DNA of 64,000 nucleotides from Citrobacter rodentium NBRC 105723 = DSM 16636 (GCF_021278985.1 NZ_CP082833.1:1364001-1428000), one strand, 5' to 3'; shown: positions 9,311-19,669, counted from the stretch's first letter. Translations and numbers: made by a program. The notes: generated by a model not told the origin, from the letters alone.

Positions 9311-9328
9311 CAGCGAAACGTTTCGCTG
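9311..9328. promoter_or_regulatory. RbsR operator of the rbs operon
   Basis: This perfect 18-base palindrome, CAGCGAAACGTTTCGCTG, ends 13 bases before the rbsD start. It matches the LacI/GalR-family operator known for RbsR in E. coli, which represses the operon in the absence of ribose. Repressor bound here would cover the region just downstream of the promoter. Confidence 0.9.
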
Positions 9329-9341
9329 GTGGAGCAGAAAA

Positions 9342-9761
9342 ATGAAGAAAGGCGCAGTACTCAACTCTGAGATCTCATCGGTCATCTCCCGTCTGGGGCA
9401 TACCGATACGCTGGTGGTGTGTGACGCAGGGCTTCCCATCCCCAACGGCACAGCGCGTATTGATATGGCGTTAACCCAGGGCGTACCGTCGTTCATGCAG
9501 GTACTGGAGGTGGTGACGCGTGAAATGCAGGTCGAGGCGGCCATTCTTGCGGCGGAAATAAAACAACATAATCCGCAACTCCACGAAACGTTGCTCAGCT
9601 TTATTGAGCAACTGCAACAACGCCAGGGAAATACCATAGACATTCGTTACACCACGCACGAACAATTTAAGCAACAGACCGCAGACAGTCAGGCGGTAAT
9701 TCGCAGCGGGGAGTGTTCCCCGTATGCGAATATCATTCTCTGTGCCGGCGTCACCTTCTGA
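9342..9761 (+). CDS. rbsD: D-ribose pyranase RbsD
   Basis: RbsD interconverts the pyranose and furanose forms of ribose, so that the form accepted by ribokinase is available. It works as a decameric cytoplasmic enzyme. The 139-residue protein equals the E. coli length, with the conserved GHTDTLVVCDAGLPIP segment near residues 19-34 and the C-terminal ECSPYANIILCAGVTF. It is the first gene of rbsDACBKR, preceded directly by the RbsR operator. rbsA begins seven bases after its stop codon. Confidence 0.98.
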   Translation: MKKGAVLNSEISSVISRLGHTDTLVVCDAGLPIPNGTARIDMALTQGVPSFMQVLEVVTREMQVEAAILAAEIKQHNPQLHETLLSFIEQLQQRQGNTIDIRYTTHEQFKQQTADSQAVIRSGECSPYANIILCAGVTF

Positions 9762-9768
9762 GGCCATC

Positions 9769-11274
9769 ATGGACGCATTACTGCAACTCAAAGGCATCGA
9801 TAAGTCGTTCCCCGGCGTGAAGGCGCTCTCCGGCGCCGCGCTCAACGTTTATGCAGGCCGCGTGATGGCGCTGGTGGGTGAAAACGGCGCCGGTAAATCC
9901 ACCATGATGAAAGTGCTGACCGGCATCTATACCCGCGATGCCGGGTCGCTGTTGTGGCTGGGAAAAGAGACTACCTTTAACGGACCAAAATCATCTCAGG
10001 AAGCCGGGATCGGCATCATCCACCAGGAACTGAACCTGATCCCGCAGCTCACCATTGCGGAAAATATCTTCCTTGGCCGCGAGTTTGTGAACCGCTTTGG
10101 CAAAATCGACTGGAAAAAAATGTATGCCGAAGCGGACCTGCTGTTAGCGAAGCTCAACCTGCGCTTTAAGAGCGACCGCCTGCTGGGCGATCTGTCGATA
10201 GGCGATCAGCAGATGGTGGAAATCGCCAAGGTGCTGAGCTTCGAATCAAAAGTCATCATTATGGATGAGCCGACCGACGCGCTTACCGATACTGAAACCG
10301 AATCCCTGTTCCGCGTCATTCGCGAACTGAAATCGCAGGGGCGCGGCATTGTCTATATCTCTCACCGCATGAAAGAGATTTTCGAGATCTGCGACGATGT
10401 GACCGTCTTCCGTGACGGGCAGTTTATTGCCGAACGTGAAGTCGCCTCGCTGACCGAAGATTCACTGATTGAAATGATGGTGGGGCGTAAGCTGGAAGAT
10501 CAATATCCACGGCTGGATAAAGCGCCAGGCGAGGTTCGTCTGAAGGTCGATAACCTGTGCGGACCGGGCGTTAATCATGTCTCCTTTACGTTGCGTAAAG
10601 GGGAGATCCTCGGCGTTTCCGGCCTGATGGGCGCCGGGCGAACCGAACTGATGAAAGTGCTGTATGGCGCCCTGCCGCGCACCAGCGGCCACGTGACCCT
10701 CGACGGACGCGAGGTGGTCACCCGTTCGCCGCAGGACGGCCTGGCGAACGGAATTGTTTATATCTCCGAAGACCGCAAGCGCGACGGCTTAGTGCTTGGT
10801 ATGTCGGTAAAAGAGAATATGTCGCTGACCGCCCTGCGCTATTTCAGCCGTGCCGGTGGTGGACTAAGACATAAAGATGAACAGCAGGCGGTGAGCGATT
10901 TTATCCGCTTGTTCAATGTGAAAACGCCGTCGATGGAACAGGCGATTGGCCTGCTTTCCGGCGGTAATCAGCAGAAAGTGGCGATTGCCCGCGGTCTGAT
11001 GACCCGTCCTGAAGTGCTGATCCTTGATGAGCCGACGCGCGGCGTGGACGTCGGGGCGAAAAAAGAAATTTATCAGCTTATCAACCAGTTTAAGGCCGAC
11101 GGCCTGAGCATCATTCTGGTCTCTTCTGAGATGCCAGAAGTATTAGGCATGAGCGATCGCATTATCGTCATGCATGAAGGGCATCTCGGCGGTGAGTTCA
11201 CTCGCGAGCAGGCCACCCAGGAAGTTCTGATGGCTGCCGCTGTCGGCAAGCTTAATCGCGTGAATCAGGAGTAA
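9769..11274 (+). CDS. rbsA: Ribose ABC transporter ATP-binding protein RbsA
   Basis: RbsA energises high-affinity ribose import with RbsB and RbsC. The 501-residue protein is a fusion of two ABC domains. The first has Walker A GENGAGKS near residue 37, and the second has the signature LSGGNQQK with a following LILDEPTRGVD Walker B. The first domain carries the altered signature LSIGDQQM, typical of this sugar family. The start at ATG 9769 (MDALLQLKGIDKSFPG) matches E. coli; an earlier in-frame ATG at 9724 lies inside rbsD and is unlikely. rbsC follows five bases later. Confidence 0.98.
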   Translation: MDALLQLKGIDKSFPGVKALSGAALNVYAGRVMALVGENGAGKSTMMKVLTGIYTRDAGSLLWLGKETTFNGPKSSQEAGIGIIHQELNLIPQLTIAENIFLGREFVNRFGKIDWKKMYAEADLLLAKLNLRFKSDRLLGDLSIGDQQMVEIAKVLSFESKVIIMDEPTDALTDTETESLFRVIRELKSQGRGIVYISHRMKEIFEICDDVTVFRDGQFIAEREVASLTEDSLIEMMVGRKLEDQYPRLDKAPGEVRLKVDNLCGPGVNHVSFTLRKGEILGVSGLMGAGRTELMKVLYGALPRTSGHVTLDGREVVTRSPQDGLANGIVYISEDRKRDGLVLGMSVKENMSLTALRYFSRAGGGLRHKDEQQAVSDFIRLFNVKTPSMEQAIGLLSGGNQQKVAIARGLMTRPEVLILDEPTRGVDVGAKKEIYQLINQFKADGLSIILVSSEMPEVLGMSDRIIVMHEGHLGGEFTREQATQEVLMAAAVGKLNRVNQE

Positions 11275-11279
11275 AAAAG

Positions 11280-12245
11280 ATGACTACCCAGGCTGTTTCT
11301 GGTCGCCGTTATTTCACCAAAGCGTGGCTGATGGAGCAGAAGTCGCTTATCGCCCTGCTGGTGCTGATCGCGATTGTTTCGACGTTGAGTCCTAACTTTT
11401 TTACCGTCAATAACCTGTTCAATATTCTTCAACAGACATCGGTGAACGCCATCATGGCGGTCGGAATGACGCTGGTTATTCTGACTTCGGGGATCGATCT
11501 GTCCGTCGGTTCCCTGCTGGCGCTCACCGGTGCGGTTGCCGCTTCAATTGTCGGAATTGAAGTTAACGCGCTGGTGGCGGTGGCAGCCGCGCTGGCGCTG
11601 GGCGCCGCGGTGGGAGCGGTGACAGGGGTTATCGTGGCGAAAGGACGGGTGCAGGCGTTTATCGCCACGCTGGTGATGATGCTGTTGCTGCGCGGCGTGA
11701 CGATGGTCTACACCAACGGCAGCCCGATAAACACCGGCTTTACTGATAATGCCGATCTGTTTGGCTGGTTTGGTATTGGCCGACCGCTGGGCGTGCCAAC
11801 GCCGGTGTGGATTATGGGCATTGTCTTCCTGGCGGCGTGGTACATGCTGCACCATACCCGCCTGGGCCGCTATATTTATGCTCTGGGCGGCAACGAAGCG
11901 GCAACCCGTCTGTCCGGCATCAGCGTCAGTAAAATCAAAGTCATTGTTTATTCACTCTGCGGTTTGCTGGCGTCGCTGGCGGGCATTATTGAGGTGGCGC
12001 GTCTTTCCTCCGCGCAGCCCACTGCCGGGACCGGTTATGAACTGGATGCCATCGCGGCCGTCGTGCTTGGCGGCACCAGCCTGGCGGGCGGTAAGGGACG
12101 TATTGTCGGGACCTTGATCGGCGCATTAATTCTTGGTTTCCTGAATAATGGATTGAATTTGTTAGGTGTATCCTCCTATTACCAGATGATCGTCAAAGCG
12201 GTGGTGATATTGCTGGCGGTACTGGTAGACAACAAAAAACAGTAA
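11280..12245 (+). CDS. rbsC: Ribose ABC transporter permease RbsC
   Basis: RbsC forms the homodimeric inner-membrane channel of the ribose importer. The 321-residue protein is very hydrophobic, with about ten membrane segments. It carries the family motif GGNEAATRLSGI in a cytoplasmic loop near residue 203, where the ATPase contacts the permease. Length and sequence match E. coli RbsC closely. It sits between rbsA (five-base gap) and rbsB (24-base gap). Confidence 0.98.
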   Translation: MTTQAVSGRRYFTKAWLMEQKSLIALLVLIAIVSTLSPNFFTVNNLFNILQQTSVNAIMAVGMTLVILTSGIDLSVGSLLALTGAVAASIVGIEVNALVAVAAALALGAAVGAVTGVIVAKGRVQAFIATLVMMLLLRGVTMVYTNGSPINTGFTDNADLFGWFGIGRPLGVPTPVWIMGIVFLAAWYMLHHTRLGRYIYALGGNEAATRLSGISVSKIKVIVYSLCGLLASLAGIIEVARLSSAQPTAGTGYELDAIAAVVLGGTSLAGGKGRIVGTLIGALILGFLNNGLNLLGVSSYYQMIVKAVVILLAVLVDNKKQ

Positions 12246-12269
12246 CAACGATTACAGGACATCTTAAAT

Positions 12270-13160
12270 ATGAACATGAAAAAACTGGCTACCCTGGTTT
12301 CTGCCGTTGCGCTAAGCGCCACCGTAAGCGCGAACGCGATGGCAAAAGATACCATTGCGCTGGTGGTCTCCACGCTCAATAACCCGTTCTTTGTTTCCCT
12401 GAAAGATGGGGCGCAGAAAGAAGCTGATAAGCTGGGTTACAACCTGGTGGTGCTGGATTCCCAGAACAACCCGGCGAAAGAGCTGGCTAACGTTCAGGAT
12501 TTAACGGTACGCGGCACCAAAATTCTGCTGATCAATCCGACTGATTCCGACGCGGTGGGTAACGCCGTGAAGATGGCTAACCAGGCGAATATCCCGGTGA
12601 TTACCCTTGACCGTCAGGCAACCAAAGGCGAGGTCGTGAGCCATATCGCCTCCGATAACGTGCTGGGCGGCAAAATTGCCGGTGACTACATCGCGAAGAA
12701 AGCCAGCGTTGGCGCGAAAGTAATCGAACTGCAGGGGATTGCCGGAACGTCCGCGGCGCGTGAACGTGGCGAAGGTTTCCAGCAGGCGGTTGCCGCGCAT
12801 AAATTCAATGTATTGGCCAGCCAGCCAGCTGACTTCGACCGCACCAAAGGATTGAACGTAATGCAGAACCTGCTGACCGCGCATCCGGACGTACAGGCGG
12901 TGTTTGCGCAGAACGACGAAATGGCGCTGGGCGCGCTACGTGCGCTGCAAACCGCCGGTAAATCTGATGTGATGGTTGTCGGATTTGACGGCACGCCGGA
13001 TGGCGAAAAAGCGGTAAATGATGGCAAACTGGCAGCGACCATCGCGCAGTTACCTGACCAGATCGGCGCCAAAGGCGTTGAGACGGCGGATAAGGTGCTG
13101 AAAGGCGAAAAAGTTCAGGCCAAATATCCGGTTGATCTGAAGCTGGTCATCAAGCAGTAA
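12270..13160 (+). CDS. rbsB: Periplasmic ribose-binding protein RbsB
   Basis: RbsB captures ribose in the periplasm, delivers it to RbsAC and presents it to the Trg chemoreceptor. The 296-residue precursor has a classic signal peptide: MNMKK, a hydrophobic stretch, then cleavage after ANAMA at residue 25. The mature protein begins KDTIALVVS. The two-lobed periplasmic-binding fold is conserved, including FDGTPDGEKAV in the C-terminal lobe. It is nearly identical to E. coli RbsB. Two strong stem-loops follow in the gap before rbsK and may favour higher RbsB output. Confidence 0.98.
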   Translation: MNMKKLATLVSAVALSATVSANAMAKDTIALVVSTLNNPFFVSLKDGAQKEADKLGYNLVVLDSQNNPAKELANVQDLTVRGTKILLINPTDSDAVGNAVKMANQANIPVITLDRQATKGEVVSHIASDNVLGGKIAGDYIAKKASVGAKVIELQGIAGTSAARERGEGFQQAVAAHKFNVLASQPADFDRTKGLNVMQNLLTAHPDVQAVFAQNDEMALGALRALQTAGKSDVMVVGFDGTPDGEKAVNDGKLAATIAQLPDQIGAKGVETADKVLKGEKVQAKYPVDLKLVIKQ

Positions 13161-13168
13161 AATGCGAT

Positions 13169-13250
13169 TCAGGCAACCGCGCGTTGCCTGAGGGACATCA
13201 AATAAAGAAAAGTAAAGTGTGGCATACGCCACCGGGTCATACCGGTGGCG
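13169..13250 (+). other. Two stem-loops in the rbsB 3' UTR (possible RbsZ-type small RNA)
   Basis: Two perfect nine-base-pair hairpins lie between rbsB and rbsK. The first is TCAGGCAAC / GTTGCCTGA with a five-base loop (13169-13191). The second is CGCCACCGG / CCGGTGGCG with a six-base loop (13227-13250). Neither is followed by a clear T-run. In E. coli, the rbsB 3' UTR yields the Hfq-bound RNA RbsZ. Homology of this segment to RbsZ is inferred from position only. The hairpins could also protect the rbsDACB mRNA from 3' decay. Confidence 0.5.
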
Positions 13251-13272
13251 CTCTCTGATGGACACCCCGAAC

Positions 13273-14202
13273 ATGAAAACCGCAGGCAAACTTGTCGTTC
13301 TCGGCAGTATCAACGCCGACCATATCCTTAATCTCGAGACATTTCCTGCACCCGGTGAAACCGTCACCGGTAATCACTATCAGGTCGCTTTTGGTGGTAA
13401 AGGCGCGAATCAGGCAGTGGCTGCGGGACGCAGCGGGGCAAACATTGCGTTTATTGCCTGTACGGGTGATGACGCCATCGGAAACAATATTCGTCAACAG
13501 CTGACGAGCGACAATATCGATGTTGCACCCGTCAGCGTTATTGCGGGTGAAGCCACCGGCGTGGCGCTCATTTTTGTGAACGGCGCAGGTGAGAACGTTA
13601 TCGGCATTCATGCCGGGGCAAACGCCGCGCTTTCCCCGGCGTTAGTTGACGCGCAGCGTGAACGCATCGCTCAGGCTTCCGCACTGCTGATGCAGCTGGA
13701 GTCGCCGATCGAAAGCGTACTCGCCGCGGCGAAAATCGCCCGGCAAAATAACACGCGCGTGGTGCTGAATCCGGCGCCGGCGCGGGCGCTTTCTGACGAG
13801 CTGCTGGCGCTGGTGGATATCATTACCCCTAATGAAACGGAAGCGGAAAAGCTGACCGGGGTCCGCGTGGAAAATGACGATGACGCCGTGAAAGCCGCGC
13901 AGGCGTTGCATGATAAAGGCATCGATACGGTGCTGATCACCCTGGGTAGCCGGGGCGTCTGGGCCAGCGTGAAAGGTGAAGGACGTCGCGTACCTGGCTT
14001 TAAGGTCGAGGCTGTCGATACCATCGCAGCGGGAGATACCTTTAACGGCGCGCTGATTACCGGGCTGCTGGAAGATATGCCGCTGCCTGATGCGATTCGT
14101 TTCGCCCATGCTGCCGCGGCTATCGCTGTTACCCGTAAAGGTGCTCAGCCTTCTGTGCCGTGGCGTGAAGAGATCGAGGCGTTTTTAGGTCAGCAGAGGT
14201 AA
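13273..14202 (+). CDS. rbsK: Ribokinase RbsK
   Basis: RbsK phosphorylates ribose to ribose-5-phosphate with ATP, committing it to the pentose phosphate pathway. It belongs to the PfkB family. The 309-residue protein shows the sugar-binding motif FGGKGANQA near residue 41 and the PfkB signature DTIAAGDTFNG near residue 250, which contains the catalytic aspartate. The start was set at ATG 13273 because MKTAGKLVVLGSINAD aligns with E. coli; an ATG at 13258 would add five residues. The TTG start of rbsR follows three bases after the stop. Confidence 0.97.
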   Translation: MKTAGKLVVLGSINADHILNLETFPAPGETVTGNHYQVAFGGKGANQAVAAGRSGANIAFIACTGDDAIGNNIRQQLTSDNIDVAPVSVIAGEATGVALIFVNGAGENVIGIHAGANAALSPALVDAQRERIAQASALLMQLESPIESVLAAAKIARQNNTRVVLNPAPARALSDELLALVDIITPNETEAEKLTGVRVENDDDAVKAAQALHDKGIDTVLITLGSRGVWASVKGEGRRVPGFKVEAVDTIAAGDTFNGALITGLLEDMPLPDAIRFAHAAAAIAVTRKGAQPSVPWREEIEAFLGQQR

Positions 14203-14205
14203 CGT

Positions 14206-15204
14206 TTGGCTACCATGAAGGATGTTGCCCGCCTGGCGGGCGTTTCCACATCTACCGTTTCGCACGTCATTAATAAGGATCGCTTTGTCAGCGAAGCGAT
14301 TACCGAAAAAGTCGACGCGGCGATCAAAGCGTTAAACTATGCTCCTTCTGCCTTGGCGCGCAGCCTGAAGCTTAATCAGACGCGCACCATTGGTATGCTG
14401 ATTACCGCCAGTACTAACCCTTTTTACTCCGAACTGGTGCGCGGCGTAGAGCGTAGCTGCTTCGAGCGCGGCTACAGCCTGGTGTTATGCAACACCGAAG
14501 GCGATGAGCAGCGCATGAACCGCAACCTGGAGACGCTGATGCAAAAGCGGGTAGACGGTTTACTGCTGCTCTGTACCGAAACGCATCAGCCGTCGCGTGA
14601 AATTATGCAGCGTTATCCGTCCATTCCCACCGTGATGATGGACTGGTCGCCTTTCGATGGCGAAGGCGACAGCGATCTGATTCAGGATAACTCCTTGCTC
14701 GGCGGCGACTTAGCCACTCAGTATCTGATCGATAAAGGATTTACCCGCATCGCCTGTATCACCGGTCCGCTGGACAAAACCCCGGCGCGGTTGCGTGTCG
14801 AGGGTTACCGCGCCGCCATGAAACGTGCCGGACTGGTCATCCCTGCGGGATATGAAATTATGGGCGATTTTGAGTTTGGCGGCGGGTTTGACGCCATGCA
14901 TCGACTGCTCGCGCATCCGCAGCGCCCTCATGCGGTTTTTACCGGCAACGATGCGATGGCGGTCGGCGCTTATCAGGCGTTATACCAGGCCGGACTGCGC
15001 ATCCCGCAGGACATGGCGGTGATTGGCTACGATGATATCGAACTGGCGCGTTACATGACGCCGCCGCTGACCACTATTCATCAGCCGAAAGATGAACTGG
15101 GCGAGCTGGCCATTGATGTGCTGATCCATCGCATGGCGCAGCCCGATTTACAGCAGCAGCGTCTGCAGCTTACTCCTGTTCTGATGGCGCGGGGGTCGGT
15201 TTAG
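14206..15204 (+). CDS. rbsR: LacI-family ribose operon repressor RbsR
   Basis: RbsR represses rbsDACBKR and is released by ribose. It has also been reported to influence purine genes in E. coli. The 332-residue protein has an N-terminal LacI helix-turn-helix (MKDVARLAGVSTSTVSHVIN) and a periplasmic-binding-like effector domain. Its start is TTG at 14206 behind AGAGG; an ATG three codons later is the alternative. Its last 35 bases overlap the 3' end of the convergent hsrA. Confidence 0.96.
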   Translation: MATMKDVARLAGVSTSTVSHVINKDRFVSEAITEKVDAAIKALNYAPSALARSLKLNQTRTIGMLITASTNPFYSELVRGVERSCFERGYSLVLCNTEGDEQRMNRNLETLMQKRVDGLLLLCTETHQPSREIMQRYPSIPTVMMDWSPFDGEGDSDLIQDNSLLGGDLATQYLIDKGFTRIACITGPLDKTPARLRVEGYRAAMKRAGLVIPAGYEIMGDFEFGGGFDAMHRLLAHPQRPHAVFTGNDAMAVGAYQALYQAGLRIPQDMAVIGYDDIELARYMTPPLTTIHQPKDELGELAIDVLIHRMAQPDLQQQRLQLTPVLMARGSV

Positions 15205-16597
15205 GCTTGTGCCGGTCTTTGATCAGGTTGCGGCCATCTTTCGCCCTCAACAGCATGAACATTAGCGCGGATACGATCGTGATCGCGCCCATAGTAATAA
15301 AGGTGTAGTGGAACTGTTCCACGGTGCTGGTTCCCGCAACGCCTTCGTAAATGCGTAATACCGCCGCGCTGACGGCAACGCCCAGGCTAATAGAGAGCTG
15401 CTGCGTTACGGCCAGCACGCTGTTGCCGCTGCTGGCGTTGTCGTCATTCAGGTCGGCAAGCGTAATCGTATTCATCGCCGTAAACTGCGTCGACATCGCC
15501 ATCCCCAGAATAAACAGCGGCAGGATCAGCATCCAGATGGGCATTGCAGGAGACTGCAAAGCGAACTGCGCAATCATCAGGCCGATGAAAATCGTAATTC
15601 CTACCAGCGTTCTCCTGTAGCCCAGGCTGCGCAGAACCTGGGTCACCATTGATTTCGCCAGTATTGAGCCCAGCGCGGTAGGCGCCATCATGCAGCCGGC
15701 AATCAGCGCCGGGTATCCAAATCCTACCTGGATCATCAGCGGCATCAGGAACGGGACGCATCCTGTGCCCAGCCGCGTCGCCAGATTACCGGCAATACCA
15801 ACAGAGAAGGTGCGGGTTTTAAATAGCGACAGCGAAATCAGCGGAGTGGGATGGCGACGGGCGTGGCGAATGTAAGCCAGTAGCAGAACAATGCTGAGCA
15901 CGATAATCGCCAGCGCAATCCAGGTGGCGACAATCCTCTCGCCAAACAGCTCCATTCCGCTGGAAAAGAGCACCAGGCTCAGGCCAAAGAGAAAAAAGCC
16001 GGACATATCAAATTTGCGGCGCGGCGTGGTGAAGTTCGGCATATATTTGCGCGCGTACAAAATGCCTGCGACGCCGATGGGTATATTTATCAGGAAAATC
16101 CAGTGCCAGCTGGCCCAGGTAACCAGCACGCCGCCCAGCACTGGTCCCAGAATCGGCCCGACTAAACCGGGCATCGTGACAAAGTTCAGTACCGGTAACA
16201 GTTCGCTTCGCGGGTAAGCCCGTAAAAGCGCCAGGCGTGCGACCGGCATCATCATCGCGCCGCCGATTCCCTGTACGATGCGAAAAATAACCAGTTCAGG
16301 CAGCGAACCGGAAAGCGCGCAGGCGAGCGAGCCAAGGGTGAACAGCGTGACGGCAAGCATAAATATGCGGCGCGTACCGAAGCGATCCGCCAGCCATCCG
16401 CTTACCGGGATCAGCATCGCCACCGTCAGGGTGTAACTGATAATGGCGGACTGCATGGCCAGCGGTGAACGGTTAAGACTCTGCGCGATAGCGGGTAAAG
16501 CGGTATTCAGAATAGTGGCGTCCAGTGCCTGCATGAAAAAGGCCATTGCCGCTATCCACGGCAACCCGGCCATACTGCGTGCTTTTTTACTGGTCAT
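15170..16597 (-). CDS. hsrA: MFS transporter HsrA (YieO)
   Basis: HsrA is a 14-helix major facilitator of the DHA2 drug:H+ antiporter group; its physiological substrate is not settled. The 475-residue protein equals the E. coli length. The motif GWLADRFGTRR, between helices 2 and 3 near residue 68, is the MFS A-motif. The C-terminal tail is charged. The gene is 11 bases downstream of yieP on the same strand, suggesting a yieP-hsrA operon, and ends inside the rbsR 3' end. Confidence 0.94.
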   Translation of the reverse strand: MTSKKARSMAGLPWIAAMAFFMQALDATILNTALPAIAQSLNRSPLAMQSAIISYTLTVAMLIPVSGWLADRFGTRRIFMLAVTLFTLGSLACALSGSLPELVIFRIVQGIGGAMMMPVARLALLRAYPRSELLPVLNFVTMPGLVGPILGPVLGGVLVTWASWHWIFLINIPIGVAGILYARKYMPNFTTPRRKFDMSGFFLFGLSLVLFSSGMELFGERIVATWIALAIIVLSIVLLLAYIRHARRHPTPLISLSLFKTRTFSVGIAGNLATRLGTGCVPFLMPLMIQVGFGYPALIAGCMMAPTALGSILAKSMVTQVLRSLGYRRTLVGITIFIGLMIAQFALQSPAMPIWMLILPLFILGMAMSTQFTAMNTITLADLNDDNASSGNSVLAVTQQLSISLGVAVSAAVLRIYEGVAGTSTVEQFHYTFITMGAITIVSALMFMLLRAKDGRNLIKDRHKPKPTPAPSEQE

Positions 16598-16608
16598 TCA
16601 CAATCCCA

Positions 16609-17313
16609 TTAATTATCCGGACGCTCATTCGGGGCGATAAGTAAAGCCTGGCAGGCTTTGAAGGCGGCGTCACCGTCGCTTTGCGCAATGGCGTCTACTA
16701 TCGCCTGGTGCAGATCCAGCTTCACAACGGTGTTATAGGTAATTGAATTGAAATAGGTGTGATAAACGGAATGAAACAGCGAGGCGAAAGAGGTTAAGAA
16801 CGGATTCGCGCTCATCTTATAAATATGCTCATGCCAGGCCATATCGACCTCAATCCAGCGCTCGCGTTTAAAGTTCTTTTTCAGCGCGACCATCTCTTCC
16901 ATTAAGGTGTTGAGGTGCGCTTTCTGTTCCGCCGTGCCAATCGTCGCCGCGAGCGAGCAGGCCTGCGGCTCCAGGCTGATGCGCATTACCAGAAAATGGT
17001 CGATTACCTGCTGGAAGTTTTCCTCTGTCATCCACCAGTTGAGAAGCTCCTGGTCGAGGAAGTTCCAGTTAGCCTGGGGCATTACCCGGGTTCCAATGCG
17101 AGGGCGAGGGAGCACCATCCCTTTAGCGGTTAACGTTTTGACCGCTTCCCTGACCGCAGTGCGACTGACGCCAAACTGGTCGCCCAGTTCAATCTCGCCG
17201 GGAAGGATGTCGCCGGGGGCATACTCACCTTTTAAGATCCGTTGCGCCAGCTTTTCCGCCAGCACCCAGGAAATGTTTTTCTGTGCAGCCAATTGTTGTG
17301 CGTTTAAAGGCAT
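16609..17313 (-). CDS. yieP: GntR/FadR-family transcriptional regulator YieP
   Basis: YieP is a GntR-type regulator of the FadR subfamily. In E. coli it binds many sites, and its inducer is not firmly established. The 234-residue protein has an N-terminal winged helix (about residues 15-80, with FGVSRTAVREAVKTLTAKGM) and an all-helical FCD ligand domain with conserved metal-binding histidines such as in MAWHEHIY. It lies upstream of hsrA on the same strand and probably controls it. It is transcribed away from the rRNA operon. Confidence 0.94.
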   Translation of the reverse strand: MPLNAQQLAAQKNISWVLAEKLAQRILKGEYAPGDILPGEIELGDQFGVSRTAVREAVKTLTAKGMVLPRPRIGTRVMPQANWNFLDQELLNWWMTEENFQQVIDHFLVMRISLEPQACSLAATIGTAEQKAHLNTLMEEMVALKKNFKRERWIEVDMAWHEHIYKMSANPFLTSFASLFHSVYHTYFNSITYNTVVKLDLHQAIVDAIAQSDGDAAFKACQALLIAPNERPDN

Positions 17314-17441
17314 TACTTGTTGTCCTTTCTCTTTTTATTACTTATTAGTATGCCACCGGGAAGGATGAATGCGGCCGCAAAAACAGCAAATCGCTTATTT
17401 TATGGCAGCTTAACGCCCGGATTGGTGAAAAAAGAAACACT

Positions 17442-17500
17442 CAGAAAATTATTTAAAATTTCCTCTTGTCAGCCCGGAATAACTCCCTATAATGCGCCAC
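17442..17500 (+). promoter_or_regulatory. rrn promoter P1 with UP element
   Basis: The -35 hexamer TTGTCA (17466-17471) and -10 TATAAT (17488-17493) are 16 bases apart, as in the E. coli rrn P1 promoters. An AT-rich UP element at 17442-17463 nearly copies the rrnB form. A GC-rich discriminator, GCGCCACC, follows, as expected for ppGpp and growth-rate control. The upstream interval from 17314 should carry Fis sites, but I could not place them with confidence. Confidence 0.93.
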
Positions 17501-17585
17501 CACTGACACGGAACAACGGCACACAGGCCGCCGGGTCAGCGGGGTTCTGAGAGGAACCTCACGGAGAAAAGCAAAAAATAAATGC

Positions 17586-17613
17586 TTGACTCTGAGGCGG
17601 GAAAGCGTATTAT
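17586..17613 (+). promoter_or_regulatory. rrn promoter P2
   Basis: The -35 hexamer TTGACT (17586-17591) and -10 TATTAT (17608-17613) are 16 bases apart, about 120 bases downstream of P1. This matches the tandem-promoter layout of enterobacterial rRNA operons. Confidence 0.9.
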
Positions 17614-17650
17614 GCACACCCCGCGCCGCTGAGAAAAAGCGAAGCGGCAC

Positions 17651-17662
17651 TGCTCTTTAACA
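17651..17662 (+). promoter_or_regulatory. Leader boxA antitermination site
   Basis: TGCTCTTTAACA equals the rrn leader boxA that recruits NusB/S10 and the rRNA antitermination complex, allowing polymerase to pass Rho-sensitive sites in the untranslated operon. Confidence 0.9.
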
Positions 17663-17794
17663 ATTTATCAGACAATCTGTGTGGGCACTCAAAGTGACAT
17701 GGATTCTTGACGTCGAAAGACGAAAAATGAATACCAAGTCTCGAAGAGTGAACACGTAATTCATTACGAAGTTTAATTCACGAGCATCAAACTT

Positions 17795-19336
<1,542 letters not shown>

Positions 19337-19507
19337 CCTTAAAGAACCTGCCTTTGTAGTGCTCACACAGATTGTCTGATGAAAGTAAAGAAGCAAGGCG
19401 TTTACGCGTTGGGAGTGAGGCTGAATGAAATAAGGCCGCTCGCTTTCTATTAATGAAAGCTCACCCTACACGAAAATATCACGCAGCGCGTGATAAGCAA
19501 TTTTCGT

Positions 19508-19583
19508 GTCCCCTTCGTCTAGAGGCCCAGGACACCGCCCTTTCACGGCGGTAACAGGGGTTCGAATCCCCTAGGGGACGCCA
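19508..19583 (+). tRNA. gltU: tRNA-Glu (anticodon TTC) in the 16S-23S spacer
   Basis: This 76-base cloverleaf begins GTCCCCTTCGTCTAGAGG, has CCTTTCACGG as the anticodon loop and ends with an encoded CCA. It is the only spacer tRNA, as in E. coli rrnB, C, E and G. The acceptor stem GTCCCCT/AGGGGAC is perfect. Confidence 0.98.
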
Positions 19584-19614
19584 CTTGCTGGTTTGTGTGA
19601 GTGAAAGTCGCCAG

Positions 19615-19669
19615 CCGTTATATCTCAAAACTCATCTTCGGGTGATGTTTGAGATATTTGCTCTTTAAA
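19615..19669 (+). promoter_or_regulatory. Spacer stem-loop and second boxA before 23S
   Basis: Inverted arms ATCTCAAA and TTTGAGAT form a stem enclosing a TTCG tetraloop (about 19622-19655). TGCTCTTTAAA follows at 19659-19669 and matches the spacer boxA that reinforces antitermination into 23S. Confidence 0.75.
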
